Assembly (NCBI GenBank): GCA_002408205.1
Contig: DHQY01000003.1
Location: 36,521 to 100,520 of the forward strand
Direction of reading: 5' to 3'
Length of the DNA: 64,000 bases
Source of the DNA: Bacteroidales bacterium UBA5326
Lineage (GTDB): Bacteria > Bacteroidota > Bacteroidia > Bacteroidales > UBA932
The notes below the pieces were generated by a model. It was not told the DNA's origin, did no database searches, and saw only the letters and a program-made list of their open reading frames with translations. The position numbers and the translations under genes are program-made. Positions 17,209 to 25,548 of the stretch are shown piece by piece (position 1 is the first letter of the stretch; every line of letters begins with the position of its first letter).

Positions 17209-17887
17209 TGTCCTTCCCTCTTCCCTTCACTACGATGACAATTTCTCCTTTTGGTTCATTTTTGCTGTACCAGCCATGCAATTCAGACAGGGTCCCGCGT
17301 CTGTTCTCTTCGTGGACCTTGCTCAATTCCCTGGAAACACAAGCCATTCTTCCGGGGCCCATTACTCCTGCCAGCTGTTCCAGCGTTAAAACCAGTCTGT
17401 ATGGCGATTCATAAATAATAATAGTTCGTGTTTCTGAAGCCAGTATTTCAAGGCGGGTCTTACGTCCTTTCTTTGCCGGCAGAAATCCTTCAAAACAAAA
17501 CCGGTCAGAAGGTAATCCGCTATTAATGAGTGCAGGTACAAAAGCAGTGGCTCCGGGAAGAGTCTCTACTTCTATACCGCATTCCAGACAGCAACGAATC
17601 AGCATAAATCCCGGATCGGAAATACCCGGAGTTCCCGCATCGCTTATCAGGGCAACGTTCAAACCGCCCAGAATCCGATTGGCAACTAATGCGACGTTAC
17701 GGTGTTCATTGAATTTATGATGAGATTCCATGCGTGTGCCAATTCCGAACTTTTTCATAAGTACACTGCTGGTCCGGGTGTCTTCCGCCAATACCAGATC
17801 GACTTCCTTGAGGACCCTCAGCGCACGCAGTGTGATGTCCTCAAGATTTCCCACCGGTGTGGGCACGATATAAAGTTTAGCGCACAT
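17192..17887 (-). CDS. rsmI: 16S rRNA 2'-O-ribose C1402 methyltransferase
   Basis: Methylates the ribose of C1402 in 16S rRNA with S-adenosylmethionine. The 231 residues show the family start LYIVPTPVGNLEDITLRAL, VLAEDTRTS, ALISDAGTPGISDPG, and the PGATAFVPALINSGLP segment. The length is a little shorter than E. coli RsmI, as expected without the C-terminal extension. The ATG overlaps the preceding hypothetical gene by 11 bases. Confidence 0.94.
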   Translation of the reverse strand: MCAKLYIVPTPVGNLEDITLRALRVLKEVDLVLAEDTRTSSVLMKKFGIGTRMESHHKFNEHRNVALVANRILGGLNVALISDAGTPGISDPGFMLIRCCLECGIEVETLPGATAFVPALINSGLPSDRFCFEGFLPAKKGRKTRLEILASETRTIIIYESPYRLVLTLEQLAGVMGPGRMACVSRELSKVHEENRRGTLSELHGWYSKNEPKGEIVIVVKGRGKDNEMEE

Positions 17888-18377
17888 GATCCTCCAGTTG
17901 GCATAGAAATCTGTGTACAGCAGGTGAAGTAACGTCCCAGTTGGGGAAGTGCGTTCCCAGGTATGATTCCACTTCGCGCATGGAGGTCATGGGCTCCAGG
18001 ATATCGATGGTATTATTAAAGAGCCCGGCGTCCTGATTAAAAAGGACTTTTGTAAACAGGTATTTGTCGTTGAAAGAAATTCTTTCTTTCAACGGGTTTC
18101 TTGAGTTGCTCCTGGCCAGAACCTCTGCTACGGTGGGCCCCGGGTTCATATTCGTAAACAAGTCTCCAATAGTAGGAACCGGTTTGGGTTTTGTAACGTG
18201 AACCCGTTCGGGCTCCGGCTTAGCTTCGGGTTCGGGTTCAGGTTCGGGAATGAACTCGGGTTCTGTTTCATCCGGGACAATCAGTTCAAAAGCCGGCTTG
18301 TCCTGGTACAGGGCATCTATCCGTTCATTGAGTTGTGCCAGTAGTGCCTTTATTTCCGAATATTCTTTCTGATCCAT
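17877..18377 (-). CDS. Hypothetical protein with Pro-Glu-rich linker
   Basis: A 166-residue cytoplasmic protein that I do not recognise by function. An N-terminal helix (about 1-28) is followed by a low-complexity stretch of alternating Pro and Glu (about 40-60), encoded by repeated GGTTCG-like hexamers. The C-terminal part (about 85-166) is predicted helical, with ISFNDKYLFTKVLFNQD and WDVTSPAVHRFL. Similar genes occur next to rsmI in other Bacteroidales, I believe. It lies 24 bases after the TonB-like gene and overlaps rsmI by 11 bases. No catalytic motif is visible. Confidence 0.68.
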   Translation of the reverse strand: MDQKEYSEIKALLAQLNERIDALYQDKPAFELIVPDETEPEFIPEPEPEPEAKPEPERVHVTKPKPVPTIGDLFTNMNPGPTVAEVLARSNSRNPLKERISFNDKYLFTKVLFNQDAGLFNNTIDILEPMTSMREVESYLGTHFPNWDVTSPAVHRFLCQLEDHVR

Positions 18378-18401
18378 AGGCCAAATTTACAAAAACTGTG
18401 G

Positions 18402-19115
18402 TTATTGTGGAATAAACCGGTATACTATTTCTCCGCTCTGACGCGGAGGAGCATTCGTAGAAGAAGTAAACCGGCTCTGACGGGCAGCCCGAATGGCGAA
18501 TTCCTGAAGGCAATGATCCATGGAAGAAAAATCCGCAACTATAAGCGCTTCCACAACCATCCCCTTTCTGTCTACTTCTATGGCAACGGTTACATCGCCT
18601 CCTCCAAGGCATTTATAAGCAGGAATGGGCAGGTTCATGGCTTTCCGGCCATCGAGCCTGTACTCCAGAACAGAGGGTCCGGTATAGGCTTCAGTCTGTG
18701 TCTTTTTCTGGTCAATCCTGTCGGCCGGGACCATTTCTTCCTCTCCCTGTTGTTCCCGGACGGCTTTTCGGGCGGCATCGAGTCTTTCCTGCAACGACTT
18801 TGCCTCATCATACACCTGCTCGGGATTTCGGTTTCTGTCGTCTTTCAGGTGACGCTCCCTTTCCGAAATATCTACAGCAACATTTCTTGACTGTTGCTGG
18901 ATACCGGCAATCAGGTCTTCGAGTTCGGCGCTCAGTTCTTCGCGCCGTTTTTCTTTCTCTGCCTTTTCTTCTCTTTCTTCCTGTTTAGTGAAATCCAATA
19001 CAAAAGTTGACTCTTTCTGCACCAGAGAATTGATCTGATAGAGAAGAAAGCCTATCAGCACCAGAAGATGCAAAATAACCGTAAGGTAAATGCCTACTCT
19101 TGTCTCCTTCTTCAT
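18402..19115 (-). CDS. TonB-like energy transducer family protein
   Basis: A 237-residue protein with a single N-terminal membrane anchor (about 8-28: GIYLTVILHLLVLIGFLLY), then a strongly charged coiled coil (about 45-135: KQEEREEKAEKEKRREEL and more), then a TonB-C-like domain (about 150-237) with GDVTVAIEVDRKGMVVEALI and ending in IVYRFIPQ. TonB couples the proton motive force to outer membrane transport through ExbB-ExbD, which are also in this window but not adjacent. It has no Pro-rich spacer of the classical kind. It sits between udk and a hypothetical gene in a leftward operon. Confidence 0.76.
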   Translation of the reverse strand: MKKETRVGIYLTVILHLLVLIGFLLYQINSLVQKESTFVLDFTKQEEREEKAEKEKRREELSAELEDLIAGIQQQSRNVAVDISERERHLKDDRNRNPEQVYDEAKSLQERLDAARKAVREQQGEEEMVPADRIDQKKTQTEAYTGPSVLEYRLDGRKAMNLPIPAYKCLGGGDVTVAIEVDRKGMVVEALIVADFSSMDHCLQEFAIRAARQSRFTSSTNAPPRQSGEIVYRFIPQ

Positions 19116-19123
19116 GCGGAACT

Positions 19124-19741
19124 TTATTTGGTGAGCAAGGCCTTTTCTATGATGGCCATAAGCATGGTTATGGCTACCGTATTATGGCCTCCCTGAGGCA
19201 CAATGATATCTGCATAACGTTTGGTAGGTTCTATGAATTGCAGGTGCATGGGTTTTACCGTCTTGTCATACCGCTCCAACACCTTGTTTACCGAACGTCC
19301 GCGTTCAATGATATCTCTGGAGATGACTCGTGACAAACGATCATCTGCATCGGCATCTACAAAAATTTTAATATCCATACAGTCACGCAGGGCCGGATCT
19401 GAAAAAATAAGGATCCCTTCCAGAATAATGACGTGTGTGGGTTCAATATGTAAAGTTTCCCGGGAACGGGTACAGGTAATGTAGGAGTAAATGGGTTGTT
19501 CAATTGCATTTCCAGATTTCAGCATCATAACCTGTTGGACCATAAGCCCCCAGTCAATGGAGTCCGGATGGTCAAAATTCAATTCCTGTCTTTCTTCAAG
19601 GGGCAAATGAGAGTTGTCCTTGTAGTAAGAATCCTGGGGAATAACGGTAACCTGATCTGTATGCAGACGTTCAACAATTTTTTGTACGACCGTTGTTTTG
19701 CCCGATCCGGTTCCACCGGCAATACCAATTACTAGCATCAT
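19124..19741 (-). CDS. udk: Uridine kinase
   Basis: Phosphorylates uridine and cytidine in pyrimidine salvage. The 205 residues have the P-loop GIAGGTGSGKTT near residue 6, the DSYYKD segment, the substrate-binding NFDHPDSIDW, and the IFVDADADDRLSRVISRDI lid region. The start codon overlaps the asnS stop by one base (TAATG), implying translational coupling. A second ATG one codon later is equally possible. Confidence 0.95.
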   Translation of the reverse strand: MMLVIGIAGGTGSGKTTVVQKIVERLHTDQVTVIPQDSYYKDNSHLPLEERQELNFDHPDSIDWGLMVQQVMMLKSGNAIEQPIYSYITCTRSRETLHIEPTHVIILEGILIFSDPALRDCMDIKIFVDADADDRLSRVISRDIIERGRSVNKVLERYDKTVKPMHLQFIEPTKRYADIIVPQGGHNTVAITMLMAIIEKALLTK

Positions 19742-21132
19742 TAAAAATCAGCTGATTTAGGGGTTCTTGGAAAAGGAATGACATCGCGTATGTTGGACAT
19801 GCCTGTTACAAACAACAGGAGGCGTTCAAAGCCAAGCCCAAACCCTGAATGGGGTGCCGTACCAAATCTCCGGGTGTCGAGATACCATTCCAGGGTTGTC
19901 TCCGACATTCCAGTTTCTTGAATGCGTGCGGTCAATTTTTCATAATTTTCTTCACGCTGTGAACCGCCTATGATTTCGCCGATCTTTGGGAAAAGCACGT
20001 CCATGGCCCTTACAGTCTTGTTATCGGGATTCTGTTTCATATAGAAAGCCTTGATCTCTTTTGGGTAATCGGTAAGGATAACCGGTTTCTTAAAATGCTT
20101 CTCCACAAGGTACCTCTCGTGTTCGCTTTGGAGATCGATGCCCCACGATACGGGATACTCGAATTTTTGTCCGCTTTTTAGCAAAATGTCTATACCTTCT
20201 GTATAACTGAGCCGGACAAACCGTGTGTCACAGACACTTTCGAGTCTTTGAATTAGCTCCTTGTCAATCATATTGTTCAGGAACTGAAGGTCCGGTGCGC
20301 AATTCTCTATGGCGTAGCGGATGAGGTATTTGATGAAATCTTCCGCCAGGTCCATATTGTCTTCTATCTCATAAAAGGCCATTTCAGGTTCAATCATCCA
20401 GAATTCAGCCAGATGGCGGGGAGTATTGCTGTTCTCGGCGCGGAAAGTGGGGCCGAACGTGTATACTTCTCCAAGGGCCATGGCACCCAGTTCTCCCTCG
20501 AGCTGTCCGCTTACAGTGAGACTGGTCTGTCTGCCAAAGAAATCCTGGGAGTAATCAATGCTTCCGTTTGGGAGTCTGGGCGGATTCTTCAGATCCAGGG
20601 TAGTAACCTGAAACATAGCACCGGCCCCTTCACAGTCGGAAGCCGTGATGAGCGGCGTGTGCAGGTAAACGAACCCTTTGTCGTTAAAATATTTATGGAT
20701 GGCAAAAGCCATAGCGTGACGGATCCTCAGGACGCAACCAAACGTGTTGGTACGGGGTCTCAGATGAGCGATTTCCCTGAGAAACTCCATGCTGTGTCCT
20801 TTCTTCTGGAGTGGGTAGGTGTTGGCGTCGGCCGTACCATAAATTTCAATCTCACTGGCCTGGACCTCTACGTCCTGACCGCTACCGACCGAGGGAATAA
20901 GCTGCCCGTTTACTCTCAGGCAGGCTCCTGTGGTAACGGGACGCAACTGTTCGTCTGTAAAAACAGACATGTCACATACTATCTGAATATTATAAATAGT
21001 GGAACCGTCGTTGAGGGCAATGAAAGTAATGTTCTTGTTGCCGCGTTTGGTACGTACCCAGCCTTTCACTTGAACCCGAACGCCGGGCTGCATTTTTAAA
21101 AGGTTATTGATTTTAATGCGAGAAGTAGTCAT
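19741..21132 (-). CDS. asnS: Asparaginyl-tRNA synthetase
   Basis: Charges tRNA-Asn; class IIb synthetase. I chose the ATG at 21132 (MTTSRIKINNLLKMQPG), giving 463 residues, because the upstream extension does not fit the family. An N-terminal OB-fold for anticodon binding (about 15-100, VQVKGWVRTKRG) is followed by the class II catalytic domain: FRAENSNTPRHLAEFWMIEPE is motif 2, and GFGLGFERLLLF is motif 3. The segment before the C-terminus ends in IPFPRTP, typical of AsnRS. It begins 13 bases after ahcY and overlaps udk by one base. Confidence 0.96.
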   Translation of the reverse strand: MTTSRIKINNLLKMQPGVRVQVKGWVRTKRGNKNITFIALNDGSTIYNIQIVCDMSVFTDEQLRPVTTGACLRVNGQLIPSVGSGQDVEVQASEIEIYGTADANTYPLQKKGHSMEFLREIAHLRPRTNTFGCVLRIRHAMAFAIHKYFNDKGFVYLHTPLITASDCEGAGAMFQVTTLDLKNPPRLPNGSIDYSQDFFGRQTSLTVSGQLEGELGAMALGEVYTFGPTFRAENSNTPRHLAEFWMIEPEMAFYEIEDNMDLAEDFIKYLIRYAIENCAPDLQFLNNMIDKELIQRLESVCDTRFVRLSYTEGIDILLKSGQKFEYPVSWGIDLQSEHERYLVEKHFKKPVILTDYPKEIKAFYMKQNPDNKTVRAMDVLFPKIGEIIGGSQREENYEKLTARIQETGMSETTLEWYLDTRRFGTAPHSGFGLGFERLLLFVTGMSNIRDVIPFPRTPKSADF

Positions 21133-21145
21133 AGAGGGTTCAATA

Positions 21146-22540
21146 TTAGTATCTGTAATAATCCGGTTTATAAGGGCCACTGACGGGAACTCCAATGTAA
21201 CTTGCCTGTTTGGGTGTCAAATTGGTTAATTCAACGCCCAGGTAATCCAGATGTAACCGGGCCACTTCTTCGTCTAGTTCTTTTGGAAGCTGATAAACGC
21301 CCAGCTTATGGGAATTCTGCCACAGGCTTAGCTGAGCAAGGGCTTGGTTTGTAAATGAATTACTCATAACAAAGGAGGAGTGTCCGGTGGCACAGCCCAG
21401 GTTAACAAGGCGTCCTTCTGCCAGCAGCAGGATGGCTTTGCCGTCGGGAAAAATATATTTGTCTACCTGGGGTTTGATATTTACTTTGCTTATTCCGGGG
21501 TATGTCTCCAGTTTGTCAACCTGGATCTCGTTGTCAAAATGGCCTATATTGCATACAATAGAATGATCTCTCATTTTTTCCATGTGTTCTATACGCACTA
21601 CGTCGCAATTTCCGGTAGCAGTAACAAATATCCGCCCTTCTTCCAGGCAGTTTTCAAGTCTGCGGACTTCAAAGCCTTCGATACCTGCCTGCAGGGCACA
21701 GATTGGGTCCACCTCGGTAACAATCACGCGGGCACCGTATGAGCGGAGGCTTCTGGCACAACCTTTTCCCACATCGCCATACCCGCATACGACAGCTACC
21801 TTGCCTGCTATCATAACATCGGTAGCCCTTTTGATACCGTCTGCAAGCGATTCGTGACATCCGTACAGGTTGTCGAATTTAGATTTGGTAACCGAATCAT
21901 TTACATTAATGGCTGGAAAAAGCAGCTCGCCCCTGCTGAACATTTGGTACAGGCGGTGCACACCGGTAGTGGTTTCTTCACTGACACCCTTAATTTCTGA
22001 AACCATGGCCGTCCACATGCCAGGGTATTCCTTAAGGCTTTTACGCAGTGTGGAGGCAATGACTTTTTCTTCCCGGCTCCCGTTTAGAGAATCGAGGACC
22101 GACATGTCTTTTTCGGCGGCAACTCCCTTATGGATAAGTAACGTCGCGTCACCGCCGTCGTCAACGATCAAATGGGGCCCCTGACCATTAGGAAATCTTA
22201 ATGCCTGCAGGGTACACCACCAATAATCTTCCAGTGTTTCCCCTTTCCAGGCAAAAACGCTTATACCTGCTTTGGCCATAGCTGCAGCTGCGTGGTCCTG
22301 GGTGGAAAATATATTACAGGAGGCCCAGCGCACCTCGGCGCCCAGTTCTTTAAGAGTTTCTATAAGAACGGCTGTCTGGACAGTCATATGAAGGCTGCCG
22401 GTAATACGGGCTCCTTTCAGTGGCTTGTCTTTTCCGTATTTTGCCCTGATGGCCATTAAACCGGGCATCTCGCGTTCGGCCATCTCAATTTCCTTTCTTC
22501 CGAAATCCGCGAGTAGGATATCTTTGACTTTATAATCCAT
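21146..22540 (-). CDS. ahcY: S-adenosylhomocysteine hydrolase
   Basis: Reversibly hydrolyses S-adenosylhomocysteine to adenosine and homocysteine, removing the product of methyltransferases. The ATG at 22540 (MDYKVKDILLADFGRKEIE) gives 464 residues. The NAD-binding fold shows VVCGYGDVGKGCARSLRSYGARVIVTE. Substrate residues appear in SCNIFSTQDHAAAA and NVNDSVTKSKFDNLYG. The C-terminus reads SGPYKPDYYRY, with the conserved Lys-Pro-Asp-Tyr-Arg-Tyr ending. The promoter at 22553-22585 is well formed, so it probably heads the asnS, udk and downstream operon. Confidence 0.97.
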   Translation of the reverse strand: MDYKVKDILLADFGRKEIEMAEREMPGLMAIRAKYGKDKPLKGARITGSLHMTVQTAVLIETLKELGAEVRWASCNIFSTQDHAAAAMAKAGISVFAWKGETLEDYWWCTLQALRFPNGQGPHLIVDDGGDATLLIHKGVAAEKDMSVLDSLNGSREEKVIASTLRKSLKEYPGMWTAMVSEIKGVSEETTTGVHRLYQMFSRGELLFPAINVNDSVTKSKFDNLYGCHESLADGIKRATDVMIAGKVAVVCGYGDVGKGCARSLRSYGARVIVTEVDPICALQAGIEGFEVRRLENCLEEGRIFVTATGNCDVVRIEHMEKMRDHSIVCNIGHFDNEIQVDKLETYPGISKVNIKPQVDKYIFPDGKAILLLAEGRLVNLGCATGHSSFVMSNSFTNQALAQLSLWQNSHKLGVYQLPKELDEEVARLHLDYLGVELTNLTPKQASYIGVPVSGPYKPDYYRY

Positions 22541-22552
22541 TATTTTTTGTTG

Positions 22553-22585
22553 CAAAGGTAAGCAAAATTCAAGACGCTTCTCAAA
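22553..22585 (-). promoter_or_regulatory. Putative promoter of ahcY and its operon
   Basis: On the minus strand TTTG (22585-22582) and TACCTTTG (22560-22553) are 21 bases apart, a full Bacteroidetes consensus pair, 12 bases before the ahcY ATG. It overlaps the 3' end of the LytTR gene. Confidence 0.65.
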
Positions 22586-23351
22586 TTTGCAGCGCATCCT
22601 TAAGGAGTCTGTATCCCGGAGCGCTTATCCTTACCTGGTGCCCGTTCTTCAGGAGAATCAGCTGTTGTTGTCCGTACCGCTCAATGCGGCTTATACTGGA
22701 TATATTCACAATAAACGAACGGTGAATACGTATAAATTGAAGCGGGGAGAGTTGTTCCTGGATGCTTTTCATGGTCTGTTCTTTCATCCAATGTCCCTCC
22801 ATGGTATAAAACGATATATAGTCTCCGTCTGCCTGGATGTACAACAACTCATCAATGGGGATTACTTTAATTCCGGTTCCTGTTTTGACGGAAATTCTGT
22901 CAATTGAAGAAGATACCGTTTCGGGTGCAGGAAGAATGCGGACGGGTTCCTTAACAGAGGACTTGTTCAGGGCTTCTTTCAGAAGTACGGTTTGCTTCCA
23001 GATCATAAAAACGGCAGAGAACAGACAGACAATTAAAGCTCGTACCCATAGCCCCGATACAAAGTGATTATAATAGAAAGAGGGCGTCAGGAAGTAGAAA
23101 GCAATGGCCTCGAAGCCTATTACTGCCCCGATGAAAAGAATGCACTGTACGTACCAGGGCATCCCGTATCCCTGCATCCTTTGCAAAAAGATTCCCACCG
23201 GTCCGGCACTCAGCAGACAGGCTGCAGCATCGGCAAAAATAGATCTGACGGAAAGTTCCTGAAACCTGCCCAAAATAAAAGTGTATATCAGCGATGTCAG
23301 TATGACAACGCCGATATACACCAAAGTCCGGTATTTACTTAACCTCTCCAC
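22581..23351 (-). CDS. Membrane LytTR-family transcriptional regulator
   Basis: A 256-residue inner-membrane protein with four membrane segments in the first 120 residues (for example TLVYIGVVILTSLIYTFILG and ALIVCLFSAVFMIW) and a C-terminal LytTR DNA-binding domain (about 160-256: KVIPIDELLYIQADGDYISFYT, LQFIRIHRSFIVN, RIERYGQQQLILLKNG). The start is GTG, overlapping the stop of the LiaF-like gene by 17 bases; the next ATG is within the membrane region and would remove it. No histidine kinase is nearby, so the membrane half may sense directly. The overlap suggests it works with the LiaF-like protein. Confidence 0.86.
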   Translation of the reverse strand: MERLSKYRTLVYIGVVILTSLIYTFILGRFQELSVRSIFADAAACLLSAGPVGIFLQRMQGYGMPWYVQCILFIGAVIGFEAIAFYFLTPSFYYNHFVSGLWVRALIVCLFSAVFMIWKQTVLLKEALNKSSVKEPVRILPAPETVSSSIDRISVKTGTGIKVIPIDELLYIQADGDYISFYTMEGHWMKEQTMKSIQEQLSPLQFIRIHRSFIVNISSISRIERYGQQQLILLKNGHQVRISAPGYRLLKDALQI

Positions 23352-24132
23352 CGCCGAAAACGCATTCTGCTTCTATAATGAGTCTTTTGTTGTTGTCCTT
23401 ATTGTTTACCGGGTAGGCACGTTTGTCGTTAAATGCACCAAAAACGGAGTCGGAGCGGATCTCCACATACCAGTCCTCGGGTACGTATATGGTTACTCCT
23501 CCAAATACCATGCTGATTTTAAGGTATGTACTGCCTTCATTGAGGTCGGTACGGCGAAGGTCCAGTGACATGCCTCCAAAGACCGTTTCAATGGATCCTC
23601 CTTTAAAATACGGATCCAGAAAGACCTGATCCGAGCCGCTAAAAACGTGGCTGATACGAACGTATCCGTTTCCCGAATTATGGTAGCTTGTATATCTGCC
23701 GTTCCTGCCATGTTCTTTGTCGAATGTGTTTCCGCATGGTTTACCGGAACGGGCCCTGGCAAAAATGAGAATTCCCACAATGATTAAGGCGACCGGCCAG
23801 ATAGTATGCCAACCAAGGCCCGAGATCCAGTCGAACCCATAGAATCCTGCAAGGGATGCAATGCGGGGAAGTATAAAGAAAAACCCGATGGCACACAAAA
23901 TGATCCCCTGTGTGATCTGCCGTTTAGCCAGCGATACCAGACCAATGGCTATAAGAAGCATTTGCCACGATATGATAACATGTCTCCATTCATAAGACAT
24001 CCATCCGGCATGATAGGCGGTAAATACAAGCCCGATGGTTATTAACATCAGGCCAAAAACGATTCCTCCGGTAGGGAAATGTTGAGGCCTTCTTTCATAA
24101 TTTTTTTCTGGTTGTTGATCAAGAATTTCCAT
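23335..24132 (-). CDS. LiaF-like cell-envelope stress protein
   Basis: A 265-residue protein with an N-terminal membrane domain of about four or five segments (GGIVFGLMLITIGLVFTAYHAG, a DUF5668-like region, up to about residue 125) and a C-terminal beta-rich domain (about 165-265) with repeated GG-M/V-S/T pattern: VFSGSDQVFLDPYFKGGSIETVFGGMSLDLR and VFGGVTIYVPE. In Firmicutes LiaF inhibits a two-component system that senses wall damage. Here the neighbour is a LytTR protein, so a similar inhibitor role is a reasonable guess. Its stop overlaps the GTG start of that gene. Confidence 0.82.
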   Translation of the reverse strand: MEILDQQPEKNYERRPQHFPTGGIVFGLMLITIGLVFTAYHAGWMSYEWRHVIISWQMLLIAIGLVSLAKRQITQGIILCAIGFFFILPRIASLAGFYGFDWISGLGWHTIWPVALIIVGILIFARARSGKPCGNTFDKEHGRNGRYTSYHNSGNGYVRISHVFSGSDQVFLDPYFKGGSIETVFGGMSLDLRRTDLNEGSTYLKISMVFGGVTIYVPEDWYVEIRSDSVFGAFNDKRAYPVNNKDNNKRLIIEAECVFGGGEVK

Positions 24133-24166
24133 AATATATAAATTGTTTTGTGAATGATTTCCGGTG

Positions 24167-24197
24167 CAAAACTAGGCGCCAGATCATCCGCAATCAA
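24167..24197 (-). promoter_or_regulatory. Putative promoter of the LiaF-LytTR operon
   Basis: On the minus strand TTG (24197-24195) and TAGTTTTG (24174-24167) are 20 bases apart, a Bacteroidetes-type pair, 34 bases before the ATG at 24132. The 119-base spacer holds only a weak five-base-stem hairpin (24209-24220). Confidence 0.55.
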
Positions 24198-24251
24198 TAA
24201 TAAATCGGTGAACACCGGTCAATATCCCGACGAACAAACGGATTAAGGGGT

Positions 24252-25466
24252 CTAATATGCGACGCCCATGGCCTGGCATATCTTCTTTGGGATCTCGGTG
24301 TTATCCATTCTTCCCCCGAAAAGATTGCTGCCGGTTCCTGTGGCATATACCGGAACAGGGATGCCGGTATGGGCCGATGTCGTCCAGCCGATTTTTGCCA
24401 TAGCGTTCATTTGGCTGACAAGGAGGGCCTCGTCTTTTTTTCCGTTGGCGAACAGCGCATCTTTCGACTGGCTTTGTGGACCCAATTCGTTGAAGAGCAT
24501 TACATACTCGCTTACCGAGCCCAGCGCCAGTCCTCCGGTTTCATGGTCGGCAGTAACCACAATGAGTGTCTCGTCGGGATGTTTCTGTGCAAAAGCAATG
24601 GCCACCTGCACGGCGTCAGCCATATCGAGAACTTCCATCAGCGCCGTTTTCCCGTCATTGGAATGACATGCCCAGTCTATTTTTCCCCCTTCACTCATAA
24701 GGAAAAAACCTTTTTCGTTGTCCAAAAACTCAATGGCGGCAGCCACAATCCCGGCCTGCGTGAGATCCCCTTCTTCCCTGTCAATGGCATAAGGAAGGTC
24801 TTTCAGGTAGTTCCGGTCTTTATTTTGGAGCAAGATCATTTTTTCGTTCTTATCTTTTAGCTCGTTAAACTCAGCGGCCCCATAGGCAACCGTATAACCG
24901 GCCTTTTCTATCAATGTAAAGACAGATTCCTGGTTATCCTGTGCACCGGATGGTTGCAAAAAGCCTCCGCCCCCGAAGAAATCGAATCCCGAAACCGGAA
25001 GTTGGACTGCAATGGAATAGTAATCGCTTCTGGCGCCGGCATGCGCATAGAAGGCACCCGGGGTGGCATGGTCGAGCGTAACGGTACTGGTAACGCCCAC
25101 CTTATAGCCTGCATCCTTTATTTTATAGGTTATGGCAGTAAGGTCCGACGTGTCGGGCCGTACGCCCAGCATACCATTATTGGTCTTCTCGCCTGTAGCC
25201 AGGGCAGTTCCGGCCGCAGAAGAACAGGTAATGATATTGCTGGCGCTATAGGTTGTGGCTGTCCCCAGGACCGGAAACTGCGAAAAATTCAGGGGATAAT
25301 TTCCTATTTTCCCGTCTTGCGCAGCCTGGTATGCTTCTGCCAGGGCAACCTGACCCAGGCCCATGCCGTCACCAATAAAGAAGAAAACATACTTTGCGAC
25401 AGGTGTTTTTTCCTGACAGCCTGATAAACAGATAAGAAATAATAATATGGATAAAAAACGTCTCAT
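24252..25466 (-). CDS. Lipoprotein alkaline phosphatase
   Basis: Hydrolyses phosphomonoesters outside the cytoplasm. The ATG at 25466 is chosen because it gives a lipoprotein signal, with Cys 17 in LICLSGC, giving 404 residues. Metal and active-site motifs are all present: FFIGDGMGLGQ, LDHATPGAFYAHAG, EGGKIDWACHSND, VVTADHETGG and WTTSAHTGIPVPVYATG. The nucleophile region reads ITCSSAAGTALATG, so the Asp of the E. coli D-S-A triad is replaced by Ser, a variant I believe is common in Bacteroidetes homologues. It has its own promoter nested in the terminator of the exbBD operon. Confidence 0.92.
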   Translation of the reverse strand: MRRFLSILLFLICLSGCQEKTPVAKYVFFFIGDGMGLGQVALAEAYQAAQDGKIGNYPLNFSQFPVLGTATTYSASNIITCSSAAGTALATGEKTNNGMLGVRPDTSDLTAITYKIKDAGYKVGVTSTVTLDHATPGAFYAHAGARSDYYSIAVQLPVSGFDFFGGGGFLQPSGAQDNQESVFTLIEKAGYTVAYGAAEFNELKDKNEKMILLQNKDRNYLKDLPYAIDREEGDLTQAGIVAAAIEFLDNEKGFFLMSEGGKIDWACHSNDGKTALMEVLDMADAVQVAIAFAQKHPDETLIVVTADHETGGLALGSVSEYVMLFNELGPQSQSKDALFANGKKDEALLVSQMNAMAKIGWTTSAHTGIPVPVYATGTGSNLFGGRMDNTEIPKKICQAMGVAY

Positions 25467-25486
25467 TATAAAAAAATATGATGTAA

Positions 25487-25516
25487 CAAAAGTAAAAAAA
25501 AGAGAGCCAATGTCAA
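25487..25516 (-). promoter_or_regulatory. Putative promoter of the alkaline phosphatase gene
   Basis: On the minus strand TTG in TTGACA (25516-25514) and TACTTTTG (25494-25487) are 19 bases apart. The -33 is in the loop of the terminator hairpin of the upstream operon. Confidence 0.6.
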
Positions 25517-25529
25517 GACACGGCTCTCT
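25494..25529 (-). terminator. Rho-independent terminator of the exbBD operon
   Basis: On the minus strand an eight-base stem AGAGAGCC/GGCTCTCT encloses an inner TGTC-TT-GACA stem and is followed by seven T. It lies 20 bases after the exbD stop. Confidence 0.75.
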
Positions 25530-25548
25530 TTTTTCTTTAGATAAAAAA

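Noticed and set aside
20413..21099. 228-codon open frame on the plus strand
   Set aside because: It is antisense to asnS, whose class II motifs are intact; no family resemblance in the shadow.
24209..24220. CGGTG-AA-CACCG hairpin as a terminator for the alkaline phosphatase gene
   Set aside because: The stem has only five pairs and no good T run follows; too weak to call.
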